Shown one piece after another: positions 29,497-38,964 of a stretch of 64,000 bases of DNA (position 1 is its first letter; every line of letters starts with the position of its first letter). The notes beneath the pieces are model-generated. The model had not been told where the DNA came from. It searched no databases and was given only the letters and a program-made list of their open reading frames with translations. The position numbers and the translations under genes were made by a program. Source of the DNA: Metabacillus litoralis (lineage in GTDB: Bacteria; Bacillota; Bacilli; Bacillales; Bacillaceae); assembly GCF_007994985.1 (NCBI RefSeq), contig NZ_VOQF01000016.1, positions 18,557-82,556 of the forward strand, given 5' to 3'.

Positions 29497-30480
29497 ATGA
29501 AAGAAAATTTCTGGCGTGAATTACCACGACCATTTTTTATATTGGCACCAATGGAAGAAGTGACGGATGTTGTTTTTCGTCATGTAGTGAGTGAGGCAGC
29601 GAGACCTGATGTGTTTTTTACAGAGTTTACAAATACGGAGAGTTATTGTCATCCAGAGGGGCGCAAAAGTGTACGAGGACGTTTGACTTTTACAGAGGAT
29701 GAACAACCGATTGTAGCCCATATATGGGGTGATAAGCCTGAGTTCTTTCGTGAAATGAGTATTGATATGGCGAAGCTTGGGTTTAAGGGAATCGATATCA
29801 ATATGGGCTGTCCTGTACCTAATGTGACGCAACATGGAAAGGGAAGTGGCCTTATCCTTCGTCCGGAAGTTGCAGCAGATTTAATCCAAGCTGCAAAAGC
29901 AGGAGGGTTGCCAGTAAGTGTAAAGACAAGGCTTGGATTCTCAGAAGTAGACGAATGGCGCGACTGGCTGACGCACATCTTGAAACAAGACATTGCGAAT
30001 CTATCTATTCATCTGCGTACTAGGAAGGAAATGAGTAAAGTAGATGCTCATTGGGAGCTGATTCCTGAGATTAAGAAGCTTCGTGATGAGGTGGCACCAG
30101 ATACACTTCTGACAATCAATGGAGATATCCCTGACTATCAAACTGGCTTAAAGCTTGCAGAGGAGTACGATATTGATGGAGTGATGATTGGCCGTGGTAT
30201 TTTCCATAATCCATTTGCTTTTGAAAAAGAGCCGAAAGATCATAGTAGTAAGGAATTGCTTGATCTCTTAAGATTGCATATGGAGCTTCATGATAAATAT
30301 TCAGGGTTAGAGCTACGTAAGTTCACTGCCCTTCATCGTTTCTTTAAGATATATGTAAAAGGATTTCGAGGGGCTGGCGAATTAAGAAATCAATTAATGA
30401 ATACAAAATCAACAGATGAAGTGCGTGCATTGCTTGATAATTTTGAATCTAAGAATTTTGATGTAGTGGCGGAACAGTAG
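29497..30480 (+). CDS. tRNA-dihydrouridine synthase
   Basis: Dus enzymes are FMN-dependent and reduce uridines in the tRNA D-loop. The 327-residue product has the TIM-barrel start [13 protein letters not shown], the conserved catalytic cysteine in [20 protein letters not shown], and [17 protein letters not shown] and [14 protein letters not shown] form the FMN phosphate site. The C-terminal helical domain follows ([22 protein letters not shown]). It is of the shorter type that is distinct from the DusB of the folate/pabB region; I do not assign B or C class. I chose ATG 29497; an in-frame TTG at 29485 is too close to the GAGAGGA site. A terminator follows. Confidence 0.92.
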   Translation: MKENFWRELPRPFFILAPMEEVTDVVFRHVVSEAARPDVFFTEFTNTESYCHPEGRKSVRGRLTFTEDEQPIVAHIWGDKPEFFREMSIDMAKLGFKGIDINMGCPVPNVTQHGKGSGLILRPEVAADLIQAAKAGGLPVSVKTRLGFSEVDEWRDWLTHILKQDIANLSIHLRTRKEMSKVDAHWELIPEIKKLRDEVAPDTLLTINGDIPDYQTGLKLAEEYDIDGVMIGRGIFHNPFAFEKEPKDHSSKELLDLLRLHMELHDKYSGLELRKFTALHRFFKIYVKGFRGAGELRNQLMNTKSTDEVRALLDNFESKNFDVVAEQ

Positions 30481-30550
30481 AAGTTTCCTCATTCAAAGTA
30501 ATAGCAAAGTGGCTAGTAAACAAGGGTCTAAAAGAATTGAAGTTTATGTG

Positions 30551-30604
30551 AATTGGCGGGTGTGAAGGACGGTGTTGAACCGGACTCATTCCCGCCAATT
30601 TTTG
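30551..30604 (+). terminator. Terminator after the Dus gene
   Basis: AATTGGCGGG (30551-30560) pairs perfectly with CCCGCCAATT (30591-30600), with a 30-base loop that contains its own small CGGT/ACCG hairpin, followed by TTT. Confidence 0.75.
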
Positions 30605-30770
30605 CTTTATATGTTTGTTATGTAAAAATTTTAAGTGTAATATTTCAGAATATTATAATTATATGATAATCATATTACGAAAACCATTAATTCCCATAAT
30701 TGTTATATGATAAATATGTAATCTTAACTGGCTAGTAGAGTTTACAATTTATTTGGAGAGGGATGGGAGA

Positions 30771-31883
30771 ATGAAGAAACTTGTTTCAGTATTTGTTGTT
30801 TTAGGTTTACTATTATCAATGCTAGTAGTAACAGAACCCGCATTTGCAGCAAGCTACGATCATAGTAAAAAGTACAAGCTTGTGAACCGCCATAGTGGGA
30901 AAGCGTTAGAAGTTTATGGGTGGTCAACTGCAAATGGTGGGAACATTGCACAATATGATGACTTGGGTGGTACAAGCCAACAATGGACAGTCATTGATGT
31001 TGGTCAAGGCTATCATAAATTTGTAAACGTATTCAGCGGTAAGGCCATGGAAGTAAGTAATTGGGATAATGCCAATGGTGCAAATGTTGCACAATGGACG
31101 GATTGGAATGGAGAAAGTCAACAATGGAAAATTGTTGATGTGGGAAATGGTTACGTGAAAATTATTAATCGTTTTAGCAACAAAGTACTTGAAGTTTATG
31201 AGAGGTCTATGGCTAACGGTGCAAATGTTGTACAATATGATGATTTAGGTGGAGCGAATCAACAATGGAAGCTTGTTGAAGTAAAGCCAAAAGAAACAAT
31301 TGTTGTTAACAACACAATTGTAGTAAAAGCCGGAGAAGTATTTGACGGTGCGGGAAATAGATATGTTGCAAATCCTACAACGGTTGGTGATGGAAGTCAA
31401 AAAGAAGGTCAAAAACCGGTCTTCCGATTAGAAGATGGAGCAACATTAAAAAATGTAGTATTAGGTGTACCAGCAGCTGATGGTGTACATACCTATGGTG
31501 ATGCTTTAATAGAAAATGTAGTTTGGGAAGATATTGGAGAGGACGCAATGACGATTAAAGATGAAGGACATGTTGTCATACGTGGTGGTTCTGCTCAACA
31601 TGGTAGTGACAAAATGTTTCAAATCAACGCACCTTCACAATTAGATATCATAAACTTTACAGCGAGAGATGCGGGAAAAATGATTCGTCAATTAGGCGGT
31701 TCTACTTTTCATACAGAGGTTTATATTGAAGGCTCCGTCATTACTGATATGAACGAGGCAATTTTCCGGACTGATAGCAGCACTAGTAAAGTTAGAATGG
31801 TGAATACACGTTATTCTAATGTAGGAAATAAATGGTATGGTGTGAAGTATGTATCAGAAAGTGGCAATGTAGAATTCAATTAG
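30771..31883 (+). CDS. Secreted pectate lyase (PL3 type) with N-terminal ricin-type lectin domain
   Basis: The 370-residue protein is exported: a signal peptide ends in AFA^AS near residue 26. Residues about 30-165 form a ricin B-type beta-trefoil with three repeats, each with GKALEV/NKVLEV and QQW (QxW) motifs, likely binding plant polysaccharide. The rest is a parallel beta-helix pectate lyase of family PL3 (VVKAGEVFDGAGNRY ... GVHTYGDALIENVVWEDIGEDAMTIKDEG). It should cleave polygalacturonate by calcium-dependent beta-elimination. The start ATG 30771 follows GGAGAGGGATGGGAG. It stands alone, with a terminator. Linking a lectin to PL3 in this order is known in soil bacteria. Confidence 0.93.
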   Translation: MKKLVSVFVVLGLLLSMLVVTEPAFAASYDHSKKYKLVNRHSGKALEVYGWSTANGGNIAQYDDLGGTSQQWTVIDVGQGYHKFVNVFSGKAMEVSNWDNANGANVAQWTDWNGESQQWKIVDVGNGYVKIINRFSNKVLEVYERSMANGANVVQYDDLGGANQQWKLVEVKPKETIVVNNTIVVKAGEVFDGAGNRYVANPTTVGDGSQKEGQKPVFRLEDGATLKNVVLGVPAADGVHTYGDALIENVVWEDIGEDAMTIKDEGHVVIRGGSAQHGSDKMFQINAPSQLDIINFTARDAGKMIRQLGGSTFHTEVYIEGSVITDMNEAIFRTDSSTSKVRMVNTRYSNVGNKWYGVKYVSESGNVEFN

Positions 31884-31962
31884 TAGAGGTTTAAAAGACT
31901 CCATGAACAAACGAGAGGTAACCTAATATAATAGAATGAAATTTATTCGAATAAGCTTTATG

Positions 31963-31996
31963 TAAAGGACCGCCAATAAGGCTGTCCTTCTTTTTG
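31963..31996 (+). terminator. Terminator after the pectate lyase gene
   Basis: AAGGAC-CGCC pairs with GGC-GTCCTT across a short loop, followed by CTTTTT. Confidence 0.85.
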
Positions 31997-32032
31997 GCTT
32001 CTGTGAAGATAGAAGATAACACTAAATAAACT

Positions 32033-33124
32033 CTAATTTTTACCTAACTTTAACCTAATATGTAAAACAAAAAACAACAAAATTGGAATGCCAAACTGAA
32101 AAGGTAAATGAATATACTCAGGTATCACCTTTAGCCCAATATAAAAATGCTGTGGCAAGCTGGACGAGTTAAACACGGCCATTAAAAATAAGATGCTGGC
32201 AAATAGTAAAATTAGTTTCGTTCTATCAAACTTAACTAAAGAGTGTGCGCTATATAATGCTGCTTTAAAAAAGATAGAAACCTTTATAAAGCCTACAAAA
32301 AAGAAGGTGAATACAGACAAAATTTCTAAATGCTGGATAAATTCCCATATGTCAATTTGTTCGATTGCTTTCACTAATGGAAATGTATATATTGCTGCTA
32401 CCTTAGCTCCAAGCATTGCAATTGTGATCTCTGTTAATACAAGGATCAGGAAGGTGACGATTGGAATGGCAATCCATGTTTTTTTTACTAAGGCTTTTTT
32501 GTCATTTATTAATGGAAATATAAGAGTGAAGGCAATTAGTTCTCCATACGGGAAAGTAATTCGCTCTGGGAACATGGACTGAAAAATGGCTCCCCAGTTG
32601 TTTGAAAAGAAAGGAAGTAGGTTACTCAAATCAAAGGGATCAGATAAAATGCTAAATGCAATTATCGTGAGAAGCATTAATATGACTAAGAAAAGCAGAA
32701 TCTCAGAGGTTCTAGCTAATGCTTCAATTCCTAACGAGGAACCGTATGCCACAATGCATATAAATGTGATTGAAATCAGCCAAAATTCTACTTGATAGAA
32801 TAGGATTTGAGCAATGAAATAGGTGAAATCTTTTACAACTCTACTCGCAATATATAAAAAATAGAAAATGTATAAAAAGACAAAGAATTTCCCTATATAT
32901 TTTCCAAATCCTTTAATGAGTAATTCAGCCAAATTGAGCTCGTGCTTTGCAATAAGATAAATATAAAAAAGTAGAATGAGTATGCCAATTGAAGAAGAAA
33001 GTAGAGTCACAATCCATGCATCCTCTTCCACCTCTAATCCTAATCCTAGAACAACCGTACTTCCTAGGAGAAATAAGCAAAGTAGAGCATTTAGTTGGAA
33101 AGGGGTAATCGTTTGTTTTTTCAT
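32033..33124 (-). CDS. Spore germination protein, GerB (B subunit) family
   Basis: The B subunit of a GerA-type germinant receptor is an amino-acid-permease-like membrane protein (APC fold) in the inner spore membrane that binds the germinant. The 363-residue product has about ten membrane helices, starts KKQTITPFQLNALLCLFLLGS, and carries a GLGLEVEEDAW segment typical of these proteins. I chose ATG 33124, six bases after AAGGTGGG; longer in-frame starts overlap the gerC end. It is the last gene of a gerA-gerC-gerB operon on the minus strand (A-C-B order, as in gerK). The germinant is unknown. Confidence 0.93.
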   Translation of the reverse strand: MKKQTITPFQLNALLCLFLLGSTVVLGLGLEVEEDAWIVTLLSSSIGILILLFYIYLIAKHELNLAELLIKGFGKYIGKFFVFLYIFYFLYIASRVVKDFTYFIAQILFYQVEFWLISITFICIVAYGSSLGIEALARTSEILLFLVILMLLTIIAFSILSDPFDLSNLLPFFSNNWGAIFQSMFPERITFPYGELIAFTLIFPLINDKKALVKKTWIAIPIVTFLILVLTEITIAMLGAKVAAIYTFPLVKAIEQIDIWEFIQHLEILSVFTFFFVGFIKVSIFFKAALYSAHSLVKFDRTKLILLFASILFLMAVFNSSSLPQHFYIGLKVIPEYIHLPFQFGIPILLFFVLHIRLKLGKN

Positions 33125-33137
33125 ATCAACCCACCTT

Positions 33138-34334
33138 TTATGGAGATACATTAGACATCGAGTCACCGGTTAAAGGAATATTCACATCTACATTTATCTT
33201 TATCGTAGATTCTTTATAGCTTTGATCCCAGTTTTTTACTAATTCCTCCCACTTTTTTGGATTTGCTAAGTAGATACTTTTACCAAAGCCAATGAAATCA
33301 CTATTCATTTCTTTGCTTTTGGTGATCAGCTGCTCTATATCTTTTTTCATTTCATCTTCATAGCGCTTTTTGATCTTATCTAAATTGGGATAATCAACAG
33401 ATTTAGAACATTGACTTTCTCTTATTTCTCCTTCTACTTTAACGTCCACAGTAAATGTTGGTTTTGTTGATTCCTCAAAAGTAATTTTAGAATTTAAATC
33501 TGTCACATTTAGACCAACAAATTTATCTTCTTCATCTGGATTTGGGCACGTAACTGTTAGTAAGGTTCTAGTTATTTTCTTTTGAAACATGGAATAAATC
33601 ATACTTTCTTTATCATCAAGAAAACCAATAAGCTTATTTTCTTTGAAGACTGCCATACCACTCAATTTGAAGGTCGTAGAGGGGCTGTATTCCTCAATGT
33701 TTTCCTTTTTTAATCCCTTTTCAATATCTCCCTGGATGGTGATATAAGGTAATGCTGTTTGCTTAATGTTATTTAGTAAATCATTTTGCACATTGGATGG
33801 ATACATTTTAAATGATGTACCTGAATTAAGCTGGTTGTTTGCTACTATTTCTTTAATTCGTAGAGCTGATACTTTTTGTATAGGAGTAACGGTTCTTAAT
33901 ATGGTATTGGCTGTTACATCCTTGCTTACTAGTATTTCTATATTAGAAGAGACGAGTGGATTTAAAATTAAATAGTCAGTAATATCCGTGATTCCCTTCG
34001 TTTCTAATAGTTTATCTTGTAAAATCAAAAGATCAGTATCGTCGAAAAATAAGGTCCTCGATATTGAGGTATTCAGCTTACGAAACGCTTCTGTGATTGT
34101 TCTCCCTTTTTCTTTATAAACAACCGCACCCAACTCCTCTGATGCACCTTTTTGATCTGAGGAGGGACTTACCACCTGTACACTAACTACATATTGCTCT
34201 TCATCCACGTCTACGCCTATAGCGGAAACAATAGCTAGTTTATTTATTAACTGACTTTCAACAGTATTACCGATTACAAAGAAGGCGATTAAGCTAATAA
34301 ACATGATAATAAATACGATTTTACTATGCTTCAT
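33138..34334 (-). CDS. Spore germination protein, Ger(x)C (C subunit) family, lacking the lipobox cysteine
   Basis: C subunits are normally lipoproteins on the outer face of the inner spore membrane. The 398-residue product has the expected N-terminal hydrophobic segment and the conserved start of the mature domain (INKLAIVSAIGVDVDEEQYVVSVQVV), plus the C-terminal domain (WEELVKNWDQSYKESTIKINVDVNI). At the position where lipidated homologues have GCW, this protein has GNT: there is no cysteine near residue 22. It would be held only by an uncleaved signal anchor. The ATG follows an AAGTGGTG site 10 bases behind the gerA stop. It lies between the A and B genes. Confidence 0.9.
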   Translation of the reverse strand: MKHSKIVFIIMFISLIAFFVIGNTVESQLINKLAIVSAIGVDVDEEQYVVSVQVVSPSSDQKGASEELGAVVYKEKGRTITEAFRKLNTSISRTLFFDDTDLLILQDKLLETKGITDITDYLILNPLVSSNIEILVSKDVTANTILRTVTPIQKVSALRIKEIVANNQLNSGTSFKMYPSNVQNDLLNNIKQTALPYITIQGDIEKGLKKENIEEYSPSTTFKLSGMAVFKENKLIGFLDDKESMIYSMFQKKITRTLLTVTCPNPDEEDKFVGLNVTDLNSKITFEESTKPTFTVDVKVEGEIRESQCSKSVDYPNLDKIKKRYEDEMKKDIEQLITKSKEMNSDFIGFGKSIYLANPKKWEELVKNWDQSYKESTIKINVDVNIPLTGDSMSNVSP

Positions 34335-34344
34335 ATCACACCAC

Positions 34345-35823
34345 TTATTTGCGTTTTTTTGTTGGTTCTTCTAAAGTGAATTTCTTCGGATTATTCATAA
34401 TATTATCAAGGTCCATTCTTAGGATATTATCCTTTTGATCTGTCATATTGAACGGAGCGATTGGAGACAAATAGGGAATACCAAATGAACGTAGAGAAGT
34501 CAAATGAAGTAAAAGATATAAAATGCCTAGCATGATTCCATATATACCAAGCAACCCTGATAAAATAATAAACCTTAATGTTAGTCGATTAGCTACAGGT
34601 CTTAGAGAATATACTGGGATAACACTAGCTAATATATAACTGGCACTCATTACAACCAGTGTCGTAGGTTGAACTAATTTAGCATCAACAACAGATTGTC
34701 CAAGAATGATTGCTCCAAAAACAGAAACCGTGAGCACCATAGATTGTGGTAAGCGTAGGGAGCTTTCTGTGATTATCTGTATCAAAATGAAAAAAATCAG
34801 AACTTCAAGCACTGTTGGAAAAGGGACGATCTCGCGTTGAGCGACAATACTGATTAGCAGCTTAGATGGGACAAGACCTGGATGGTGAACGGTAAAGGAA
34901 ATATATAGTCCTGGAAGTATGATGGATAACGCATAAAAGATCACGCGATAAACACGTTTAAAGCTGACCCCTTTTGTTAAAGTGTAGTAGTCTTCAGGAG
35001 ATTGGAAAAATTGTGATAGTACTGTTGGAAGAGTAATCACAAAGGGACTTCCGTCAACAATGATGGAAGCTTTTCCTTCTAGCAGTTCACTACATACCAC
35101 ATCTGGTCGATCAGAAGAAAGAGTAAGTGGAAAATCTGTAAATACTTCACTCGTCATCATTTCCTCTAAATAGCTAGAATCTAACAGTATCTCTACTTCG
35201 ACTTCCTTCATTTTTTTCTTAATTTCTTGTAATACTTCAGGTTGAATTTTCCCTTCAATATAAAGAAGAGTAACCTGTGTTTTTACTTTAGAAGAACAAA
35301 GATCCGTCTCTACACGAAGCTTGGGATTACGTAATATCCTACGTATCAGGCCTATATTTTGAGAGGTCGACTCATTAAAAGCGACATTTGGTCCTTTTGG
35401 AATACGCTGTGCTTGTGGAGCTTCCAGGCTTCTTTCTGGCCATTTTGTCGTATTGGCAATAATACTACTATCAGTGCCATCTACTAAAATAACAGTATTA
35501 CCAACTATGAGCTCATCAATGAGATCTGTTAGCTTTGACGTGAGCTTAACTGTTTTTGTCTCAACTAATTCAGATAGGTAACTAATTTGGTTTTTACTAT
35601 CTGTTTGATCTGTCTTATTGTTTCTCAATGGTTTGATCACTTGTTCTTCAATGGTCTCGGAGTTGCTGATGCCATCAATGAAAAGTATTGCGTATTTTAT
35701 TTTTGCATCAGTTGTCTGCTGATTGCGTATTTGGATATCTTGGCTATTGCCAAACTGGTTTAATATAGTTGTTACATTTTCCGTTAATGATTGATTTAAC
35801 TCGTTTAAACTAGGACTGCTCAT
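34345..35823 (-). CDS. Spore germination protein, GerA (A subunit) family
   Basis: The A subunit has a large N-terminal hydrophilic domain and a C-terminal membrane domain; GerA-type receptors assemble into ligand-gated ion channels in the spore inner membrane. The 492-residue product has hydrophilic residues 1-240. These include the conserved IKYAILFIDGISN, LVDGTDSSIIANTTKWPERSLEAPQ and GPNVAFNEST motifs, and VDGSPFVITLPTV. About five helices follow (LPGLYISFTVHHPGLVPSKLLISI). It is the first gene of the ger operon. Expression is expected in the forespore; CATACTA on the minus strand (35854-35860) fits a sigma-G -10 box, but I saw no good -35. Confidence 0.94.
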   Translation of the reverse strand: MSSPSLNELNQSLTENVTTILNQFGNSQDIQIRNQQTTDAKIKYAILFIDGISNSETIEEQVIKPLRNNKTDQTDSKNQISYLSELVETKTVKLTSKLTDLIDELIVGNTVILVDGTDSSIIANTTKWPERSLEAPQAQRIPKGPNVAFNESTSQNIGLIRRILRNPKLRVETDLCSSKVKTQVTLLYIEGKIQPEVLQEIKKKMKEVEVEILLDSSYLEEMMTSEVFTDFPLTLSSDRPDVVCSELLEGKASIIVDGSPFVITLPTVLSQFFQSPEDYYTLTKGVSFKRVYRVIFYALSIILPGLYISFTVHHPGLVPSKLLISIVAQREIVPFPTVLEVLIFFILIQIITESSLRLPQSMVLTVSVFGAIILGQSVVDAKLVQPTTLVVMSASYILASVIPVYSLRPVANRLTLRFIILSGLLGIYGIMLGILYLLLHLTSLRSFGIPYLSPIAPFNMTDQKDNILRMDLDNIMNNPKKFTLEEPTKKRK

Positions 35824-36091
35824 AAAACACCAACTTTTCTAGAAGGTTATTCATAGTATGCGCTAGTAATAGTTGGATAATGTATGTTGCTTAGAAAAAT
35901 ATATAAAATGATGAATCCTTCCTAGTTGATAAATTACATTTAAAATCCTAAAGGTGGTAGTTCAATACATTGAATCTAGCAGTTGAGTACTAATTGTTTT
36001 ACAAAATGTATATTAGGTTTCTTTATTTTTAATAATGTATACCAATCTGCTTAATAATTTATAGAAAGATAGAAAGGGTATTCTGAGCATC

Positions 36092-36871
36092 ATGGAGAAT
36101 AAAAAAGAAAGCATTTTATGTAATTTCAGGGGGATCTGTATGAAACCAACTTGTGATGGTTGTAATATTAAAGCTTGGCTAGAAGAAAATAGAAAATCAC
36201 TAATAAAACTAGTATCTGAAAAAGACAATATACTGAATGAAACGGTAGTTAATAAAAGTCAACTGTTAGACCAATTTATTGTAGAGTGTGTCAAATGTGA
36301 TAAAAGAAAAATGGATAGCAAAATAATGACTTTAGACGATATCTTTGGCATTCATTCAACATTTTATTATTATGGACGTGAACACCTCTTAATAAATTTA
36401 TTACCCTATATCAAACACGGGGTAGATAATAATGAACTTATAACTGTCTCCTTAAGTAAAGATATATATGATCAATTGATGGAATTGTTAGATTTCCATG
36501 GAATTAGTAGAAGCGGTGTGAAGTTTTTTCCCGTAAAAAACATGGTTATTGCGAATAATAAAAATGGTCTTGAAGGTGTAAGGCAATTGCTGTCGGCTTT
36601 ATTAGAAGAAGTGGAGAGCAATAAATATAAAGGAGCAAGAGTTATAGGACAACCTTCTTTTGCTATTGGAGAAACCTCAAAAGAAGATTTTCTCGAGCTA
36701 GAAAAAGTTTTAACAGAAGCAATTATAGGTTTGAATGCTTCAGGACTTTGCTTATACGATGCATTTGATTATATCCATAATAGAGAGTTTATAGATGAAG
36801 ATATCATTAATCATTCATTAGAAACACATTCTCATCTTTTATATAGTAACTCTTTATTTAAAATAAATTGA
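36092..36871 (+). CDS. MEDS-domain (DcmR-like sensory) protein with a cysteine-rich N terminus
   Basis: The 259-residue cytoplasmic protein has a MEDS-type domain (about 85-250). It starts with GIHSTFYYYGREHLLINLLPYIKHGV, followed by ELITVSLSKDIYDQLMELL and ARVIGQPSFAI, and ends with LCLYDAFDYIHNREF. This resembles the RecA-like sensory module found in DcmR and in KaiC-related sensors, usually lacking an ATP site. In front are cysteines C10, C16, C21 and C24 (CNFRGICMKPTCDGC) and a CVKC pair near 63-66, suggesting a metal or redox centre. It is divergent from the ger operon. Related Bacillus proteins are often linked to sporulation or signalling, but the role is not established. Confidence 0.8.
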   Translation: MENKKESILCNFRGICMKPTCDGCNIKAWLEENRKSLIKLVSEKDNILNETVVNKSQLLDQFIVECVKCDKRKMDSKIMTLDDIFGIHSTFYYYGREHLLINLLPYIKHGVDNNELITVSLSKDIYDQLMELLDFHGISRSGVKFFPVKNMVIANNKNGLEGVRQLLSALLEEVESNKYKGARVIGQPSFAIGETSKEDFLELEKVLTEAIIGLNASGLCLYDAFDYIHNREFIDEDIINHSLETHSHLLYSNSLFKIN

Positions 36872-37441
36872 ATGATAAAGAGATGCTTTTGTTGCTTGAG
36901 AACGTTGAAACAATTAAGCTTAATGGCATGAGGAAACAGTAAAGTGTGCTAATTTCTAATTTAAGGTAGAAGTGAAGTGGGGAGTTTGATGGCCCAAAAA
37001 ATTTAGAGTTTATACTAATAAGTTAATTGGCTCTTGTGATGGTGGTATAGAATCTGATTCATACCTAACGCTTATATATATATTTTCTATTAAATAATCT
37101 TTATAGGGTTATCAATTTGTAAGTTAAAAGTATGCATTATGTGCCTTCCGTCGCCATCGAGGCCATGTGGATTTGTCTCAAGGCTAGAATTGAATTAGGT
37201 ATGTTATCGAGTAAGCATCTGTACGTTCCATGTATAGATGCTTTTTAGTATTCCAAAAATTAGACAACATTTTTATGTTTTGAAGAACAAATGAATATCA
37301 ATGATTTTGGAGTTATATTGATAAGGAAATTTAAATAGAGGGTATTGCCATATTAATTGATAAATATGTTAAAAAGCGATTTAGAATATGATTGTGTACG
37401 GATGTACCGTTGAATTACTTTAAAAGGCAGGTTAATCATAT
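36872..37441. other. Intergenic region with an orphan terminator-like hairpin
   Basis: About 570 bp lack a supportable gene. AAGCATCT and AGATGCTT (37213-37244) form a hairpin with a short T-tract, not next to any gene. A 39-codon frame ending in this hairpin has no ribosome-binding site. An untranslated small RNA ending at 37247 is possible, but no clear promoter was seen. Confidence 0.4.
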
Positions 37442-38617
37442 ATGAGTTCTCATCAAATTATTTTACTTGTTTTTATTGGCTATATTGTATTTGCGATTGA
37501 TAAGAAAAAAGAAGCGTTTCCTGTTCCTGTGGTGTTACTACTGTTAGGGATCTCTTTTTCGTTTATTCCTTATTTTTCCGATTTGAAAATAACGAAGGAG
37601 ATTATATTTGATTGGTTTTTACCTGCTGTATTATTTGTATCAGCTTATCAATTTCCGATATCAGATTTTAAAAAATATTTTAAAGTGATTACAGTACTTG
37701 GAACTTTTGGGCTTATTGGGATGTTCTTGTTATTAGGTGTTAGCCTTTATGGAATTAGTGGATTTTTTACTCAACTTTCATTTCTTGAATGCTTGCTGCT
37801 TGCGATCATACTGATGCCTACTGATCCTGTTTCAGTTGTTCCAATTTTGAAAAAGTCCTCTAAATCATCTAAAGTTGCTGATGTTGTAGAGGGAGAATCG
37901 ATGCTTAATGATGGGACGAGCTTAGTGCTGTTTACAGTCGTTTTAGGAATGCTAGTAACCGGTGAGTCTTTTTCATTTATAAACTTTGTGTCGGAATTTT
38001 TCCTCGTATCGTTAGGTGGAATTGGAATTGGAGTTATTTTTGGTTGGTTTGTATTAAAAGGGCTACATTTAACATCACATTCACAATACAAAGTAATGGT
38101 CAGCATCACACTTGCATACGGAAGCTTTTACATTGCAGAGCATTTTCATTTTTCAGGGGTATTAGCATCAGTAGCATCAGGAATTATCTTTTCCTGGAAA
38201 TTAGGACAATCTGAAGAAGAAACAGAGCTAAGACGTTCATTGGATGGCTTTTGGGAGGTTATTGACCCTACAATTTTATCCATTCTTTTTATTGTCATTG
38301 GCATCCAAGCAACACAGCATCTAAGCTTAGCATATTGGGAGTTTATATTACTTATTTTCGTTTTAACACTTCTTGTACGATTTATTGTGTTAAAAGTCAT
38401 TTTTAAGCCAATATCATATTTCACGCTCAATGAAATTTCTTTAATTACATGGTCAGGATTAAAAGGCACGATGTCTATTGTGTTTATATTAAGCTTAAAA
38501 GCAAATAGTGTAGGCATTAACGATCTATTAATCTCCCTTTCATTTGGTGTTGTTGTTTTATCTCTCGTTATTCAAAGTGTTTTCATTTATCCGTTATCAA
38601 ATAAGTTGAAAAGCTGA
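37442..38617 (+). CDS. Sodium (or potassium)/proton antiporter, CPA1 family
   Basis: The 391-residue product is a membrane antiporter of about 12 helices without a cytoplasmic regulatory domain. The core motifs are LMPTDPVSVVPIL and VVEGESMLNDGTSLVLF; the TDP and ND acidic residues make up the cation site. GLKGTMSIVFILSL near the end is also typical of NhaP/CPA1. The protein should exchange Na+ or K+ for H+ in pH and salt homeostasis. It differs from the 503-residue antiporter at 16867-18378, which has an RCK_C tail. The ATG follows AAAGGCAGG. A terminator follows. Confidence 0.9.
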   Translation: MSSHQIILLVFIGYIVFAIDKKKEAFPVPVVLLLLGISFSFIPYFSDLKITKEIIFDWFLPAVLFVSAYQFPISDFKKYFKVITVLGTFGLIGMFLLLGVSLYGISGFFTQLSFLECLLLAIILMPTDPVSVVPILKKSSKSSKVADVVEGESMLNDGTSLVLFTVVLGMLVTGESFSFINFVSEFFLVSLGGIGIGVIFGWFVLKGLHLTSHSQYKVMVSITLAYGSFYIAEHFHFSGVLASVASGIIFSWKLGQSEEETELRRSLDGFWEVIDPTILSILFIVIGIQATQHLSLAYWEFILLIFVLTLLVRFIVLKVIFKPISYFTLNEISLITWSGLKGTMSIVFILSLKANSVGINDLLISLSFGVVVLSLVIQSVFIYPLSNKLKS

Positions 38618-38626
38618 GGTAGTGAA

Positions 38627-38661
38627 GGCCGGAAGTGAAATTTTTGCTCCGGTCTTTTGTT
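38627..38661 (+). terminator. Terminator after the CPA1 antiporter
   Basis: GGCCGGA pairs with TCCGGTC (one wobble) across a 14-base loop and is followed by TTTTG. It is of moderate strength. Confidence 0.65.
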
Positions 38662-38964
38662 CGTTCTATTAGAATGTATAAACGGTAAACTAAGATTTTC
38701 TAATCTATTATATTTCAGTAGGTTACCCTATGAACCATGGAAGTATTTTATTGAAATACTAAAAGGAAGATAGATATTTGTGTCACTGTAAGGTATAGCT
38801 CTGTAATCGCTTTTAATAATAAGATTATTCTGAATAAATTAAATAGTATTGTAATATATCAACAAACTGAATATAATACTATTTATGCAAAAGACATTTG
38901 TGCGCTTACGGTGGACTATTATAATATTTTGTTCGTCTATTGAATAAATCTAGGGGGATATTCT

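Noticed and set aside
32193..32795. Long plus-strand frames opposite the gerB gene
   Set aside because: They are shadows of a real membrane-protein gene; the minus-strand gerB has domain, start site and operon support.
35824..36091. Sigma-G promoter for the germination operon
   Set aside because: A CATACTA -10-like string is present but no acceptable -35 at 17-18 bp; kept only as a remark in the gerA entry.
36960..37030. Start of a manganese (yybP-ykoY) riboswitch suggested by GGGGAGTTTGATGGCCC
   Set aside because: The remaining conserved parts and pairing are missing, and the distance to the antiporter start is too large.
37133..37249. 39-codon frame ending inside a terminator-like hairpin
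   Set aside because: No ribosome-binding site; the hairpin better fits a transcript end.
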